Shown here piece after piece: positions 47,222 to 56,800 of a stretch of 64,000 nucleotides of DNA. Positions within the stretch are counted from its first letter, which is position 1. The number at the start of each line of letters is the position of its first letter. Made by a program: the position numbers and the translations under genes. The notes under the pieces are model-generated. The model worked only from the letters and a program-made list of their open reading frames with translations, did not search any database and had not been told where the DNA came from. Source of the DNA: Halalkalibacter okhensis (GTDB lineage: Bacteria; Bacillota; Bacilli; Bacillales; Bacillaceae_D); assembly GCF_000787375.1 (NCBI RefSeq), contig NZ_JRJU01000008.1:62001-126000 (forward strand), written 5' to 3'.

Positions 47222-47257
47222 AAAAAAAGACCTCTAGATTCTATATACCTAGAGGTC
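47222..47257 (-). terminator. Terminator of chemoreceptor gene
   Basis: 9-bp stem GACCTCTAG/CTAGAGGTC (47229-47237 with 47249-47257), then T7 on the minus strand, just beyond the stop at 47270. Confidence 0.88.
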
Positions 47258-47269
47258 ATGAACACTAAT

Positions 47270-48922
47270 TTAATCAACCTTAAATTGTGAAAGTGTTTCG
47301 TTTAATTCATCTGTTAATATGCGCAATGACTGAATTTTATCTACTATATTTCCAATTGAATGTAATTGCTCATTCGTCGATGCAGAAATTTCTTCACTAC
47401 CAGCGGCCGTTTGTTCGACAACCGCACTAATATTTTCAACGTTATTTAAAACATGTTCGTTGAACTTCTTCGAAGAATCTACACCCACTACTAGATCTTG
47501 TAAGACGCCTGAAATCCCTTGTACTCTGTCTTCTATTTGTTCAAACGTTTCAAGTGTACGGTTCATATGGTGACTTTGATCTTTAGAAATCTTAACGCCT
47601 TGATCAACCGAATTTGAAATCGTTGATAACCCTTCTTTTATACGGATCACCATCTCAAAAATATGAGTCGTCGCCTCTGTTGATTCATCAGCGAGTTTTC
47701 TTACTTCATCTGCAACAACGGCAAACCCTTTTCCGGCCTCTCCCGCCCTAGCCGCTTCTATTGCTGCATTTAATGATAGCAGGTTGGTTTGTTGCGCAAT
47801 GTTGGAAACCGTATGAGCCATATTTTCTATCTGAGTCGCATAATCCGTAAATTCTTTGGTCGCTTGTTCAATAGCTTGAGTTGCTTGAACGTTTTCTCTT
47901 AGTAACATTTGTTGCTCATCAATTACTTGGCGTCCATTTACAATCGCTACATTCGCACCTTTTGCATAGTCAACCGATTGTTGTGCTCTTTCCACGTTAC
48001 TGCCAAAACCTTGGCCCATTTGCTCAATTAACTCAACTGAACTTTGTAAATCCTCTGAAATTGTCTGTGAACCTTTAGATAGTTCATCTGTTGATAACGC
48101 AATTTGCTGACTAGACTCTGACAACTGACGATTCTCTAATTCTAACTCCTTCGAATACGCGTCAACTTTCTGACTTGCCGATCCAACAGATGTGAGTAAT
48201 GCGGTCAATTGATTAACCATTTTGATAAACGATTCATTTAGCTGGCCTAGTTCGTCTTTATGCTCGTAGTTAACCTGGTCAACAGCTAGGTTTCCTGCTG
48301 CAATCTCCTGAGCATTTTGTGTTAACTTCTTCAATGGATTTGTAATGCTATTTGTCATACGTACAAGCACAAATGAGGATACTAGCACAAGAACAACACT
48401 ACCGATAATGGCAAATGTAATGATAAATTCAATTTGAGCCCTTGTTGTTTCTTGCAAATAATCATGATGTGATGTTGCATGCAAATTTAATAAATATAAA
48501 TCATTGGAGATCCCTTGAGTTCTCACAGCTTGACGTTTTACTTCCGCAAGGTTCTCATCTCTCAATGCTTCCTCCGCTGTTTGCTTTAGCTCAGTAAATT
48601 TTGAGCGAGCTACTTCTAAGGACTTTCTACCTTCATCATGGTTTAAAAGCGAATCAACCTTATCGAATAGGTTATCTACTAGCACGATTTCATTTAATGC
48701 TTCTTGCTTATTGCTCTCGGTATGATTATTAGCATAATTATTCATGCTTTGCATAGCCACTTTCATTTCTGCATTTAATTCATGGACAGCAATAAGTAGA
48801 TCTACATTTTCTTGATTCGAAGTTTGAATTGATAACATCCTTGTAATAATAAATCCTATCATAAGAATGGATAAGACAAGTGCTAGTAAGGAATGAAAAA
48901 GTATTTTTCTTTTGATGGACAT
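47270..48922 (-). CDS. Methyl-accepting chemotaxis protein
   Basis: 550 residues. Helix 1 (about 9-30) is followed by an extracellular four-helix-bundle type sensor (30-165), helix 2 (165-187), HAMP (188-245) and a long coiled-coil signalling domain. Its hairpin tip reads [41 protein letters not shown], typical of MCPs that contact CheA/CheW. GGAGGAAA lies before the ATG. It lies 28 bases downstream of a BMP-family lipoprotein on the same strand, suggesting the lipoprotein presents the attractant. Confidence 0.95.
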   Translation of the reverse strand: MSIKRKILFHSLLALVLSILMIGFIITRMLSIQTSNQENVDLLIAVHELNAEMKVAMQSMNNYANNHTESNKQEALNEIVLVDNLFDKVDSLLNHDEGRKSLEVARSKFTELKQTAEEALRDENLAEVKRQAVRTQGISNDLYLLNLHATSHHDYLQETTRAQIEFIITFAIIGSVVLVLVSSFVLVRMTNSITNPLKKLTQNAQEIAAGNLAVDQVNYEHKDELGQLNESFIKMVNQLTALLTSVGSASQKVDAYSKELELENRQLSESSQQIALSTDELSKGSQTISEDLQSSVELIEQMGQGFGSNVERAQQSVDYAKGANVAIVNGRQVIDEQQMLLRENVQATQAIEQATKEFTDYATQIENMAHTVSNIAQQTNLLSLNAAIEAARAGEAGKGFAVVADEVRKLADESTEATTHIFEMVIRIKEGLSTISNSVDQGVKISKDQSHHMNRTLETFEQIEDRVQGISGVLQDLVVGVDSSKKFNEHVLNNVENISAVVEQTAAGSEEISASTNEQLHSIGNIVDKIQSLRILTDELNETLSQFKVD

Positions 48923-48950
48923 CGAGTTTCCTCCTGTTGCAATCTCTTTG

Positions 48951-49931
48951 TTAGTTACTAAATATTACATCCCCATGTAAAAGAGCCTCTTCAGCCTCTC
49001 TTAGCTCTTCTTCCTGTTCCGCTGTTAAATTAATTATTCGAACTGGAGCCAATCCGACACCATTATCAGCTAACCCTAACTCTATATGCTTGTCTGATAA
49101 TTGATTATGTTCTTGAATTTCTTTTACGGCATCAAACAATGCAACATCCACGTTTTTCATCATAGATGTAATGATGGCCTCTTCCGCATAATAAAATTGA
49201 TCGCTGTCTACCCCAATGGCATAAACCCCATTTTGCTGTGCCTCTCTTAATGCTCCAACACCGGTAAATCCAGCAGCAGAATAAAGAACATCGCTGTCTT
49301 GATCGATCATATTTTTAGCGATCTCTGCCCCTAACACATCATTACCAAAATCACCAGAGTATTCAATAAGTACTTCTATCTCTGGATCGATCGATGCCGC
49401 TCCTTTTGCAAAGCCGTTTGCAAACTTTTGAATAAGTGGAACATCATCACCGCCGATAAAACCTATGGTCTTTGTCTCAGTCGTTAATGCCGCAATCACT
49501 CCTGCTAGATAACTACCTTCATCTTCTTTAAACGTCAATGAAATAATATTGTCTACTTCAGACACTGCATCAACAAGCAAAAATAATTGATTTGGATATT
49601 GTTTGGCAACCGTTTCAAGTTCTTCTTGTACCATAAATCCTAATCCAACAATGAGATGATGATCAGCTTCTACTAAGTCCATTAATCCTTGTTCATAAGT
49701 CTCTGTATCTTTTAACTCACGATAGTCAAAAACAATTCCTAACTCATCTCGTGCTCTAACCAATCCTTGGAACGCAGCGTCACTAAAAGATTGATCTCCC
49801 AGTCCGACGTCTGACAACATAATTCCAATTTTTGTTTTTTCTTTTATTGGATTCGACTCTTCTATATTGCATCCACTTAAAAAGATGGCAAATATTAATA
49901 TAAGTACAAAGGAATAAATGATGTTTCTCAT
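48951..49931 (-). CDS. BMP-family (nucleoside-binding type) lipoprotein
   Basis: About 326 residues. A signal peptide ends in lipobox LSGC (Cys near residue 21), followed by a periplasmic-binding-like BMP/PnrA domain: [42 protein letters not shown] and [33 protein letters not shown] proteins bind purine nucleosides for ABC uptake, but no transporter gene is here, and a chemoreceptor gene follows. Med of B. subtilis is another non-transport member. The ATG at 49931 follows GGAGGGAA; an earlier in-frame start has no site. Confidence 0.9.
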   Translation of the reverse strand: MRNIIYSFVLILIFAIFLSGCNIEESNPIKEKTKIGIMLSDVGLGDQSFSDAAFQGLVRARDELGIVFDYRELKDTETYEQGLMDLVEADHHLIVGLGFMVQEELETVAKQYPNQLFLLVDAVSEVDNIISLTFKEDEGSYLAGVIAALTTETKTIGFIGGDDVPLIQKFANGFAKGAASIDPEIEVLIEYSGDFGNDVLGAEIAKNMIDQDSDVLYSAAGFTGVGALREAQQNGVYAIGVDSDQFYYAEEAIITSMMKNVDVALFDAVKEIQEHNQLSDKHIELGLADNGVGLAPVRIINLTAEQEEELREAEEALLHGDVIFSN

Positions 49932-50133
49932 GCTGTATTTCCCTCCAAATTTTTCATACATTTCACTACTATATCAGAAATAGACATATATACCCACTAC
50001 TTTCTCTGCAACTTTCATCAAAATCCACATTTTGTAGTTAATTTTACCTTACACAATTTTATATTGAGCCCAAGCAAAAGATGTTAGCCCACATACTCTT
50101 ATAGGGAAACATTAAAGGTAAGGGGTGGATGCT

Positions 50134-50235
50134 GTGAATACGGGGACAGAATTCAATGGTGACAACGGAATTGTATTGTCATTATTTATCCTTTTTTTGG
50201 TTATTGGAATGATTTTATTTGCTGTCACTATGTAG
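50134..50235 (+). CDS. Small single-pass membrane protein
   Basis: 33 residues from a GTG (AAGGGGTGG site upstream): a polar N-terminus (MNTGTEFNGDNG), then one hydrophobic helix (IVLSLFILFLVIGMILFAV). It resembles the small YjcZ-like sporulation membrane peptides in design, though lacking their glycine run, so the link is weak. It is too short for most gene finders. Confidence 0.5.
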   Translation: MNTGTEFNGDNGIVLSLFILFLVIGMILFAVTM

Positions 50236-50294
50236 GAGTGTTGCCGCTTTTCTCGCGGGACCCATCATTACGAAAAAACCCTTATTGCAATTTA

Positions 50295-50324
50295 TTGGTC
50301 AAACACCCTCTTAGTCGATATACT
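50295..50324 (+). promoter_or_regulatory. SigA-type promoter of the UGA-containing oxidoreductase
   Basis: TTGGTC (50295-50300), 18-base spacer, TATACT (50319-50324), 47 bases before the ATG at 50371. It supports separate transcription of this gene. Confidence 0.6.
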
Positions 50325-50370
50325 AAAAGTGAAACATAAAAAACATATCGTATTGTTGGAGGGATTCATG

Positions 50371-51066
50371 ATGTTACACATTGAAATGTGGACAGATTTT
50401 GCTTGACCATTTTGCTATATAGGCAAGAAGCGTCTGGAGGACGCCATTCAGAAAATAAACCATCCTGTTAAAGTAGACTATCGTTGTTTTGAATTAGATC
50501 CAGCGATGGAACGTGATGCAGGATACAACATATATGAAAAATTGGCTTCCAAATATGGAATGAGTTTAGACCAAGCAAAAACTAACTGTCAAAACATGGA
50601 ACGCATGGCACAGGAAATTGGCTTAGACTTCAGATTTGATACTCAAATTTTAACGAATACGTTTGATGCCCACCGATTGGTAATGTTCGCCAAAGAACAT
50701 GGGAAGATACACGAAATGACTGATCGTTTATTGCGTGCGTATTACACTGAAGGAAAGCATATTGGAAATCATGAATCATTGGAGACGCTTGCTGAAGAGG
50801 TTGGATTGGACCGAGGTTCCGTAGCAACTATGCTTGCAAGTAATGAATTTGGCAATATTGTTCGTCAAGATGAGAAAGAAGCAGAGCGGTATGGTATCCG
50901 CAGCATTCCTTTTTTCCTTGTTAATCAAAAGTATGCTATTACTGGAGCACAATCCACTGACGTGTTTGTTCAATCGTTGGAACAGATTATTGAACAAGAC
51001 GGCCTATTTGTAGAACAAACAGGTGCATCTTGTGATGATCAAGGTTGCGAACTACCCGAAAAATAA
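50371..51066 (+). CDS. DsbA/FrnE-like thiol oxidoreductase with in-frame UGA at the active-site Cys; candidate selenoprotein
   Basis: Reading through TGA at 50404-50406 gives a 231-residue protein of the DsbA-like FrnE/2-hydroxychromene-carboxylate-isomerase group. The active motif becomes U12-P-F-C15 in WTDFA-U-PFCYIGKKRLE, where relatives have CPFC. Later conserved pieces are present: TFDAHRLVMFAKEHGK, YTEGKHIGNHESLETLAEEVGLD, YGIRSIPFFLVNQKYAITGAQ and a Cys-containing tail. The ATG at 50371 (or 50368) follows GGAGGG, and a SigA promoter lies upstream, so the short reading before the TGA is a real gene start. Base 50406 differs from a Cys codon by one substitution; no indel is involved. It may be selenocysteine, a nonsense mutation or an error. 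Confidence 0.78.
50430..50444 (+). promoter_or_regulatory. SECIS-like hairpin downstream of UGA
   Basis: Perfect 5-bp stem GCGTC/GACGC with loop TGGAG. The loop begins 28 bases after the TGA and has G at its second position. Bacterial SECIS elements are described with a loop about 16-37 bases from UGA and a G among the first two loop bases. Short stems also occur by chance, so this is suggestive only. Confidence 0.4.
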
Positions 51067-51087
51067 TCCATGAGAGGTTGTCTAAAA

Positions 51088-51119
51088 GGGCAAGGGGGTC
51101 CAATGACCCTTGCCCAATT
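51088..51119. terminator. Bidirectional terminator
   Basis: Stem GGGCAAGGG/CCCTTGCCC (51088-51096 with 51107-51115) between the oxidoreductase gene (plus) and the NAPRTase gene (minus), with a moderate T-tail on each side. Confidence 0.8.
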
Positions 51120-51125
51120 TCTATA

Positions 51126-52610
51126 TTATAAACCATTTTGGCCTTTTATTTCCGCTTTAATCTCTTTAATAATAGACATTTTGTTGTCCCAACATTGTTG
51201 ACTTAAATCAACCGGATACTCTTCAGGGTTTAATGTTCGCTTGTACTCCTCCCAAAGTATAGCTAGGTTTTGAGAGACAAACTTTTGAATTTCGAAAATA
51301 TCTGGAGTATCATAAAGCAACTCTCCATCTACAAAAATATTCGTAAGGAGTTCTTTTGCTTCAAAGTCCGTTACAAATTTACTAATAAATGTGTGTGTTG
51401 GATGGAACATTTTTAAGCGTTCTTCTGTTTGTGGCTCTTCATTTTTTAAGGCAATATAATCTCCTTCTGATTTCCCGTTCTTATTATTAATGATTCGATA
51501 CACTCTCTTCTCACCCGGCGTTGTGACTTTTTCCGGATTTGATGAAATTTTAATGGTATCGACCATAGTTCCATGTTCATCTTCAATCGCCACAATTTTA
51601 TAAACAGCACCAAGAGCAGGCTGATCAAAGGCAGTAATCAACTTTGTTCCTATTCCCCACACGTCAATCTTGGCTCCTTGTGCTTTTAAACTTAAAATGG
51701 TCTGCTCATCCAAATCACTTGAAGCTACAATTTGAGTCGAGTGGAACCCAGCTTGATCAAGCATCTCTCTCGTTTTCTTAGACAAATAAGCCATATCTCC
51801 GCCATCCAAACGGATCCCTTTAAAATCCACTTTCCCCTTAAATTCCTTGGCGACTTCAATAGCAGCAGGTACACCTGAACGCAACACATCATATGTATCA
51901 ACAAGTGGAATGAACACTTTTGTTTTTCGTTTAACACAGCTTTCAGCATACTTCTTCATCGCAACATAATCACTTTTGTACACTTGAATCATTGAGTGGG
52001 CATGTGTACCAGAAACGGGAATTCCAAATTTTTTCCCTGCACGTACGTTACTAGTAGCATCAAATCCTGCGATAAACGCCGCTCTTGTGCCCCAAATAGC
52101 AGCATCCATTTCTTGTGCACGTCGGGAACCAAACTCCAAGGCTTTCTCTTCCCCTAGCACTTGTTTAATTCTTGAAGCCTTTGTTGCAATTAGTGTTTGA
52201 TAGTTGACAATATTCAACAATGCCGTTTCTATTAGCTGTGCCTCTGCCAACGTCGATTCAACTTGTAAGATCGGTTCATTACCAAAAACAAGTTCTCCTT
52301 CTCTCATTGAGCGAATGGTACCAGTGAAACGAATCGTCTTTAAATAATCAAGAAAGTCTTCTTCATAACCACCCGCCTCACGTAAATAGTCAATATCACT
52401 CTGTGTAAAACAAAAATCTTTTATATATTCAATTATTCGTTCCAACCCTGCAAACACCCCGTATCCATTTCCAAACGGGAGATTGCGAAAATATAATTCA
52501 AAGACCGCTTTCCTGTTATGCATCTTGTCATGCCAATATGTTTCGGTCATATTAACTTGATATGCATCTGTATGTAGTGCGAAGCCATCATCATTGTAAA
52601 TTTTCTTCAT
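51126..52610 (-). CDS. pncB: Nicotinate phosphoribosyltransferase
   Basis: 494 residues. It converts nicotinate and PRPP (with ATP) to nicotinate mononucleotide in the NAD salvage route. Family hallmarks: LHTDAYQVNMTETYW at the start, EFGSRRAQEMDAAIWGTRAAFIAG, GTHAHSMI (phosphorylated His region), IRLDGGDMAYLSKKTREMLDQAG and VWGIGTKLITAFDQPALG. GGAGGTAGAGG stands before the ATG. It is a stand-alone gene; no NadD/NadE gene is near. Confidence 0.95.
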   Translation of the reverse strand: MKKIYNDDGFALHTDAYQVNMTETYWHDKMHNRKAVFELYFRNLPFGNGYGVFAGLERIIEYIKDFCFTQSDIDYLREAGGYEEDFLDYLKTIRFTGTIRSMREGELVFGNEPILQVESTLAEAQLIETALLNIVNYQTLIATKASRIKQVLGEEKALEFGSRRAQEMDAAIWGTRAAFIAGFDATSNVRAGKKFGIPVSGTHAHSMIQVYKSDYVAMKKYAESCVKRKTKVFIPLVDTYDVLRSGVPAAIEVAKEFKGKVDFKGIRLDGGDMAYLSKKTREMLDQAGFHSTQIVASSDLDEQTILSLKAQGAKIDVWGIGTKLITAFDQPALGAVYKIVAIEDEHGTMVDTIKISSNPEKVTTPGEKRVYRIINNKNGKSEGDYIALKNEEPQTEERLKMFHPTHTFISKFVTDFEAKELLTNIFVDGELLYDTPDIFEIQKFVSQNLAILWEEYKRTLNPEEYPVDLSQQCWDNKMSIIKEIKAEIKGQNGL

Positions 52611-52758
52611 CCTCTACCTCCTAATCCTGCTTTCTTACTGTAAGTATCACCCTATCAGTCATTTCTAATAAGTAAAGCGTTTTCTAATACATCTCTCTTT
52701 TAAACGCAACATAATCAGTTTACAATAAATAGAAAATAGTAGAAAGATGAGGGCTTAT

Positions 52759-53235
52759 ATGAAAAAGGTAAAAACGAATGCGATGCGTCTTTTGGATAAA
52801 CACAAAATTGATTATAATCAACTTTCTTATGAAACTAATGATGGAAAAATAGATGGTGTATCTGTAGCAAAGAAAATTGGCAGAGAAGTAAATATCGTTT
52901 ATAAAACCCTTGTTGCCCAAAGCTCAAACAAGGCACATTACGTTTATGTGATTCCAGTTAATGAAGAGCTTGATTTGAAGAAAGCAGCAAAAGCTGCCGG
53001 AGAAAAGAAAATCGAACTGATTCCAGTAAAGGATATCACAAAGGTGTCAGGCTACGTTCGTGGCGGATGCTCCCCGATCGGAATGAAAAAACCATTGCCT
53101 ACTTTTATCGACGAACAAGCCCAGTCACTTAATACCGTTATCGTGAGTGGTGGAATGATTGGCATCCAAATTGAACTAAAAGCAGAGGATTTAGGGACAA
53201 TGACAAATGCACTATTTGTAAATGTAACAAAGTGA
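52759..53235 (+). CDS. ybaK: Cys-tRNA(Pro) deacylase YbaK/EbsC
   Basis: 158 residues of the YbaK/ProX trans-editing fold: MKKVKTNAMRLLDKHKIDY, VAKKIGREVNIVYKTLV (catalytic Lys region), GYVRGGCSPIGMKKPLPTFID and ISGGMIGIQIEL-type end. It hydrolyses mischarged Cys-tRNA(Pro). The ATG at 52759 follows GAGGG by five bases; an ATG 12 bases earlier has weaker support. It is monocistronic. Confidence 0.93.
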   Translation: MKKVKTNAMRLLDKHKIDYNQLSYETNDGKIDGVSVAKKIGREVNIVYKTLVAQSSNKAHYVYVIPVNEELDLKKAAKAAGEKKIELIPVKDITKVSGYVRGGCSPIGMKKPLPTFIDEQAQSLNTVIVSGGMIGIQIELKAEDLGTMTNALFVNVTK

Positions 53236-53250
53236 TTACTTTCTTCTATA

Positions 53251-53279
53251 AAAAGCTCTCCTCTTTATCAGAAGAGCTT
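53251..53279 (-). terminator. Terminator of small hydrophilic protein gene
   Basis: AAGCTCT/AGAGCTT stem (53253-53259 with 53273-53279) followed by TTTTTAT on the minus strand. Confidence 0.65.
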
Positions 53280-53301
53280 AGTCTATAAGAAAACTAACTA
53301 C

Positions 53302-53445
53302 CTATACGTTAGAGGAATCATCATAATCATAACGAAACCCATCTGTTTGAACCGCTTGTTGCTTTTGCTTTGTTGCGTGCGTCTTCTCTTTAGCTGTTGA
53401 AGGCATTCGTTGTTGTTGCTGTCGACTTTTTGGATCTTTTTTCAT
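53302..53445 (-). CDS. Small hydrophilic Gln/Lys-rich protein, possibly spore-associated
   Basis: 47 residues with a good AAGGAG site seven bases before the ATG. Starts MKKDPKSRQQQQRMPSTAKEK and ends GFRYDYDDSSNV. It has no hydrophobic core; composition recalls minor acid-soluble spore proteins, but I cannot match a named Ssp. It lies between ybaK and htpX on the opposite strand and has its own terminator. Confidence 0.7.
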   Translation of the reverse strand: MKKDPKSRQQQQRMPSTAKEKTHATKQKQQAVQTDGFRYDYDDSSNV

Positions 53446-53610
53446 ATTATATCACTCCTTATAATTGAGTTCTATCAGCCTGTAGTATATGCCGATAGCT
53501 TTGACTTATTCCTAGCCATGTAGAGTTCACAATTCTTTGGACTTCTTATAAGCTTTTTAATCATCTCATATGTTAAAATGATTTGAGACTATTAAAAAAT
53601 GGAGGCGTAT

Positions 53611-54525
53611 ATGGGGAAACGAATATTATTTTTACTTTTAACAAATATTTTAGTTATGACGACGATCGTGATCGTCTGGTCAATTATTACAACATTTACA
53701 GATATCGGGGGTTCCTTTGAAACTGGAGGGCCTGGACTTGGAATAGATTTTGTCGCTTTAGGTGTGTTTAGTTTAATCGTTGGATTCACAGGTTCATTTA
53801 TTTCATTAGGAATGTCTAGATGGATCGCAAAAAAGATGATGAAAGTAAAAGTTCTAGATCCAAATGGTTCTTTATCACCACAAGAACGTAGCGTTGTTGA
53901 GAAAGTTCACCGACTATCTCGTGCAGCTGGCTTAACACATATGCCCGAAGTCGGTATTTATCAATCTCCTGAAGTAAATGCTTTTGCAACGGGGCCGTCA
54001 AAGAAACGATCTCTTGTAGCCGTATCATCCGGCCTACTGAGTGTTATGGATGATGATGCTGTTGAAGGAGTTATTGCTCATGAGGTAGCGCACGTAGCAA
54101 ACGGTGACATGGTTACGATGACCCTTCTGCAAGGAGTTGTCAACACATTTGTCGTCTTCTTCTCAAGAATTGCTGCGATATTAGTATCAAGATTGGTACG
54201 TTCTGAGATGCAGACTGTTGTTCGTTTTGCTGCGATCATTATCTTCCAAATTCTTTTCTCTATTCTTGGGAGTCTTGTCGTTATGGCCTATTCGCGACAC
54301 CGTGAATTTCACGCTGACCGAGGTGGAGCTGATTTAGCCGGCCGTGATAAAATGAGCCACGCATTGCGGTCATTACAATCGTATGTTGACCGTGCCAATG
54401 TTAGTCGTGGTACGGATGATTCCGCCATTCAAACAATGAAAATTAATGGGAGTGGCAAAATGTCAAAGTTTTTCTCCTCTCACCCAGATTTAAGCGAGCG
54501 AATCACTCGCCTAGAGCAACGTTAA
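53611..54525 (+). CDS. htpX: Membrane-bound zinc metalloprotease HtpX
   Basis: 304 residues, M48 family. Two N-terminal helices are followed by a catalytic domain with HEVAH at about 157-161 (Zn ligands, catalytic Glu) and the third ligand Glu in [17 protein letters not shown], separated by two further helices. It degrades misfolded membrane proteins together with FtsH. The ATG at 53611 follows GGAGG by five bases; the ATG 12 bases earlier overlaps the site. A strong terminator follows. Length and architecture are normal. Confidence 0.95.
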   Translation: MGKRILFLLLTNILVMTTIVIVWSIITTFTDIGGSFETGGPGLGIDFVALGVFSLIVGFTGSFISLGMSRWIAKKMMKVKVLDPNGSLSPQERSVVEKVHRLSRAAGLTHMPEVGIYQSPEVNAFATGPSKKRSLVAVSSGLLSVMDDDAVEGVIAHEVAHVANGDMVTMTLLQGVVNTFVVFFSRIAAILVSRLVRSEMQTVVRFAAIIIFQILFSILGSLVVMAYSRHREFHADRGGADLAGRDKMSHALRSLQSYVDRANVSRGTDDSAIQTMKINGSGKMSKFFSSHPDLSERITRLEQR

Positions 54526-54531
54526 ATATGC

Positions 54532-54565
54532 CCCACCTGCCTACCCCTGCAGGTGGGACTTTTTT
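54532..54565 (+). terminator. Terminator of htpX
   Basis: 9-bp perfect stem CCCACCTGC/GCAGGTGGG (54532-54540 with 54549-54557), then ACTTTTTT. Confidence 0.92.
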
Positions 54566-54587
54566 ATGATTTCTAAACAATTATATC

Positions 54588-55502
54588 TTACTTATGAATA
54601 GCCCTTGCCATGGCCTCTTCATACACCACTCCATCACGTATCGTTTTTTCACTATAAATAAAATAAGGCGACTTGGTAACTTCCATTAACGATAAGATCG
54701 TTTGAATGCCTGGAACAATAATATCTTTTCTTTTGTTAGAAAGGCCTTTGACCTTTGAACGCTTCTTAACTGGTAAGGATGCAACCTCATGGAATAGTTG
54801 CTCTATATCCTTATCTAACATTTTAGTTGAATTAGTCTTTTTCTTCCTTTGATGTATTCGTATCAAACTCTTAGCAGTGCCTCCAATACCAATTACGGGA
54901 TAACTGATATTTTCAAGCCACGGAAGACTTTGAAATTGAGTCATCAAGTAAGATTTTAAATGAGCTTTTTGATTGTCATTTACCTTCTGACCTTTTGTAA
55001 AAGCATTATCCAATGTAATTGTCCCAAAGGGAAAACTCTGATATTTGACAAGCTTCTGATCTTGAAACAAGGTAATTTCCGTACTTCCCCCACCAGTATC
55101 AATTGTTATTCCATTTTTTAGCCCGATAGAATGAGCAATTCCAACAAAACCGTAATACGCTTCTTCATATTCACTTAACACACGCAATGAGAACCCCGTT
55201 TGTTTGTTGATTTCCGCCAACACCTTGCCCTGGTTAGAAGACTGCCTGATGACCGCTGTAGCAAATCCGACAACGTGACTGATTTGATATGAGTCAATAA
55301 CTTTTTTAAATGATAATAGTGTATTTATCATTAGGTTCAACCCTTTATTTGATAGCTTTCCATGCGTATCTAAATAATTAATTAAACGTGCTGATACCTT
55401 CACTTTTTCTACTTCTTTGTATTGGTCTTTATTTATTTTATACACAGCTAATCGAATTGAATTTGACCCGAGATCAATAAGGGCAACCAGATTCTCCTTC
55501 AT
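54588..55502 (-). CDS. Ppx/GppA-family phosphatase (exopolyphosphatase or pppGpp phosphohydrolase)
   Basis: 304 residues with the ASKHA ATPase-type fold. Phosphate loop 1 is LIDLGSNSIRLAVYKI, loop 2 is TIDTGGGSTEITLF, and GIGGTAKSL lies near residue 200. At about 300 residues it has only the two core lobes (domains I-II) and lacks the C-terminal HD domain of E. coli Ppx. It cuts polyphosphate or pppGpp; which is not decidable. It is divergent from the glycosyltransferase operon and monocistronic. No ppk gene is adjacent. Confidence 0.92.
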   Translation of the reverse strand: MKENLVALIDLGSNSIRLAVYKINKDQYKEVEKVKVSARLINYLDTHGKLSNKGLNLMINTLLSFKKVIDSYQISHVVGFATAVIRQSSNQGKVLAEINKQTGFSLRVLSEYEEAYYGFVGIAHSIGLKNGITIDTGGGSTEITLFQDQKLVKYQSFPFGTITLDNAFTKGQKVNDNQKAHLKSYLMTQFQSLPWLENISYPVIGIGGTAKSLIRIHQRKKKTNSTKMLDKDIEQLFHEVASLPVKKRSKVKGLSNKRKDIIVPGIQTILSLMEVTKSPYFIYSEKTIRDGVVYEEAMARAIHK

Positions 55503-55717
55503 TCCCTCACTTCCTTGTTGTATAGAGATACTACTATTATAAAGTGCAAATGTTAATGTAATATAAAGACCACTTGAAATAATTGTAAAAGGTTATAACA
55601 CGTACTCTACAAGACATTGTCTTTACAAAAAACACATAAACTTTATAAACATATCATGAACGATTCTTCCGCTTCTAGCATCTATTAATATAGTTAATAA
55701 CGTTATAGGAGGGAACT

Positions 55718-56800
55718 ATGAAGATACTAGTAATCTGGCGCCTTCTAACTGTCGGTGGGGTTAATGCTGGCTGGAGAAATCGGGCGGTTCACTTCAAAAA
55801 ATTCGGTATCGATACGGAATTCCTTTATACAAAAGATCTTGGTGGCTTACACATTATGAAGGATGTCTCAAAAGTTTATCTCACCAAAGATCGAAACGAA
55901 ATCATTCAAATTATTAAATCGAACCGTTATGATGCTATCATCGTTGTTGATACAGCTGAAGCCTATAAATGGATTCATGAAGCTAACTACGATGGACCTG
56001 TATTAACGGAGGCCCGCACACCTGAAATTATCAAACTAGCTCCTCATGTCAATTTTCATCAAATTAATCCTGAAGTAATTATCGTTCCTTCTCATCACCA
56101 GAAAAGGCTCACATCAATCTTACAGAACAATTATCCTATTGAAGTCATCCACAATGGAATTAACACTTCTCAATTTGAGCCTTTGCACGATTTTGCTAAT
56201 GAAACTGTCCCCATCCTTGAAGAAAACAAAAAAATCATTGGCTGGATTGGCAGAGTCGATAGAAGGAAAAATTGGAGGCTATTACTAAAAATTGCACACC
56301 TCATCAAAAACCAACGTGATGATGTAGAATTTTGGGTTATTGGCGGGGCAAAAAGTGTTCAAAAAGATAAATTTACAGCCGAATGGCAAACGCAAGGATT
56401 AACAGACATTGTTAAATGGTTCCCCGTCATACCATACCAGCAAATGCCCATTGTTTATTCAAAGATTAGGAAATCGGGCGGCTGTACACTTGCAACTACA
56501 AAAGGGGAATCCTTCGGTAACACGTTTATCGAAGCAATGGCTTGTGGAGTTCCTGTCGTTGCTCCAAACATTTCTTCTATCCCTGAAATCGTCGACCATA
56601 AAAAAAATGGCTATTTATATAATGAAAACGATGAAAAGAATGCTGTAAAAGGGCTACTGAAAATCATTGATAATACAAATAATTATTCCTCCATGTCAAA
56701 AAGCGCTCGTGACAAAGTGCTAGATCAATTTTCTATTTCTAAATGTGCTAACGAATACATACAACTGCTGCAAGCAGTTGTAAATGGAGGGGAAAAATGA
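55718..56800 (+). CDS. GT4-family glycosyltransferase
   Basis: 360 residues, GT-B fold: an N-terminal acceptor domain (1-165) and a C-terminal nucleotide-sugar domain starting at IIGWIGRVDRRKNWRLLLKIA. The E-x7-E motif in ESFGNTFIEAMACGVPVVAP is visible near 275. There is no signal peptide. Predicted to add a sugar to an envelope or spore-coat component; donor and acceptor are unknown. GGAGGGAA lies before the ATG. It overlaps the next gene by four bases (ATGA), so they are translated together. Confidence 0.9.
   Translation: MKILVIWRLLTVGGVNAGWRNRAVHFKKFGIDTEFLYTKDLGGLHIMKDVSKVYLTKDRNEIIQIIKSNRYDAIIVVDTAEAYKWIHEANYDGPVLTEARTPEIIKLAPHVNFHQINPEVIIVPSHHQKRLTSILQNNYPIEVIHNGINTSQFEPLHDFANETVPILEENKKIIGWIGRVDRRKNWRLLLKIAHLIKNQRDDVEFWVIGGAKSVQKDKFTAEWQTQGLTDIVKWFPVIPYQQMPIVYSKIRKSGGCTLATTKGESFGNTFIEAMACGVPVVAPNISSIPEIVDHKKNGYLYNENDEKNAVKGLLKIIDNTNNYSSMSKSARDKVLDQFSISKCANEYIQLLQAVVNGGEK

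Noticed and set aside
50506-51066. 186-residue frame as a normal gene start at 50506
   Set aside because: No ribosome site precedes this ATG, and it would drop the thioredoxin-fold active site. The upstream frame with the in-frame TGA continues the family sequence exactly.
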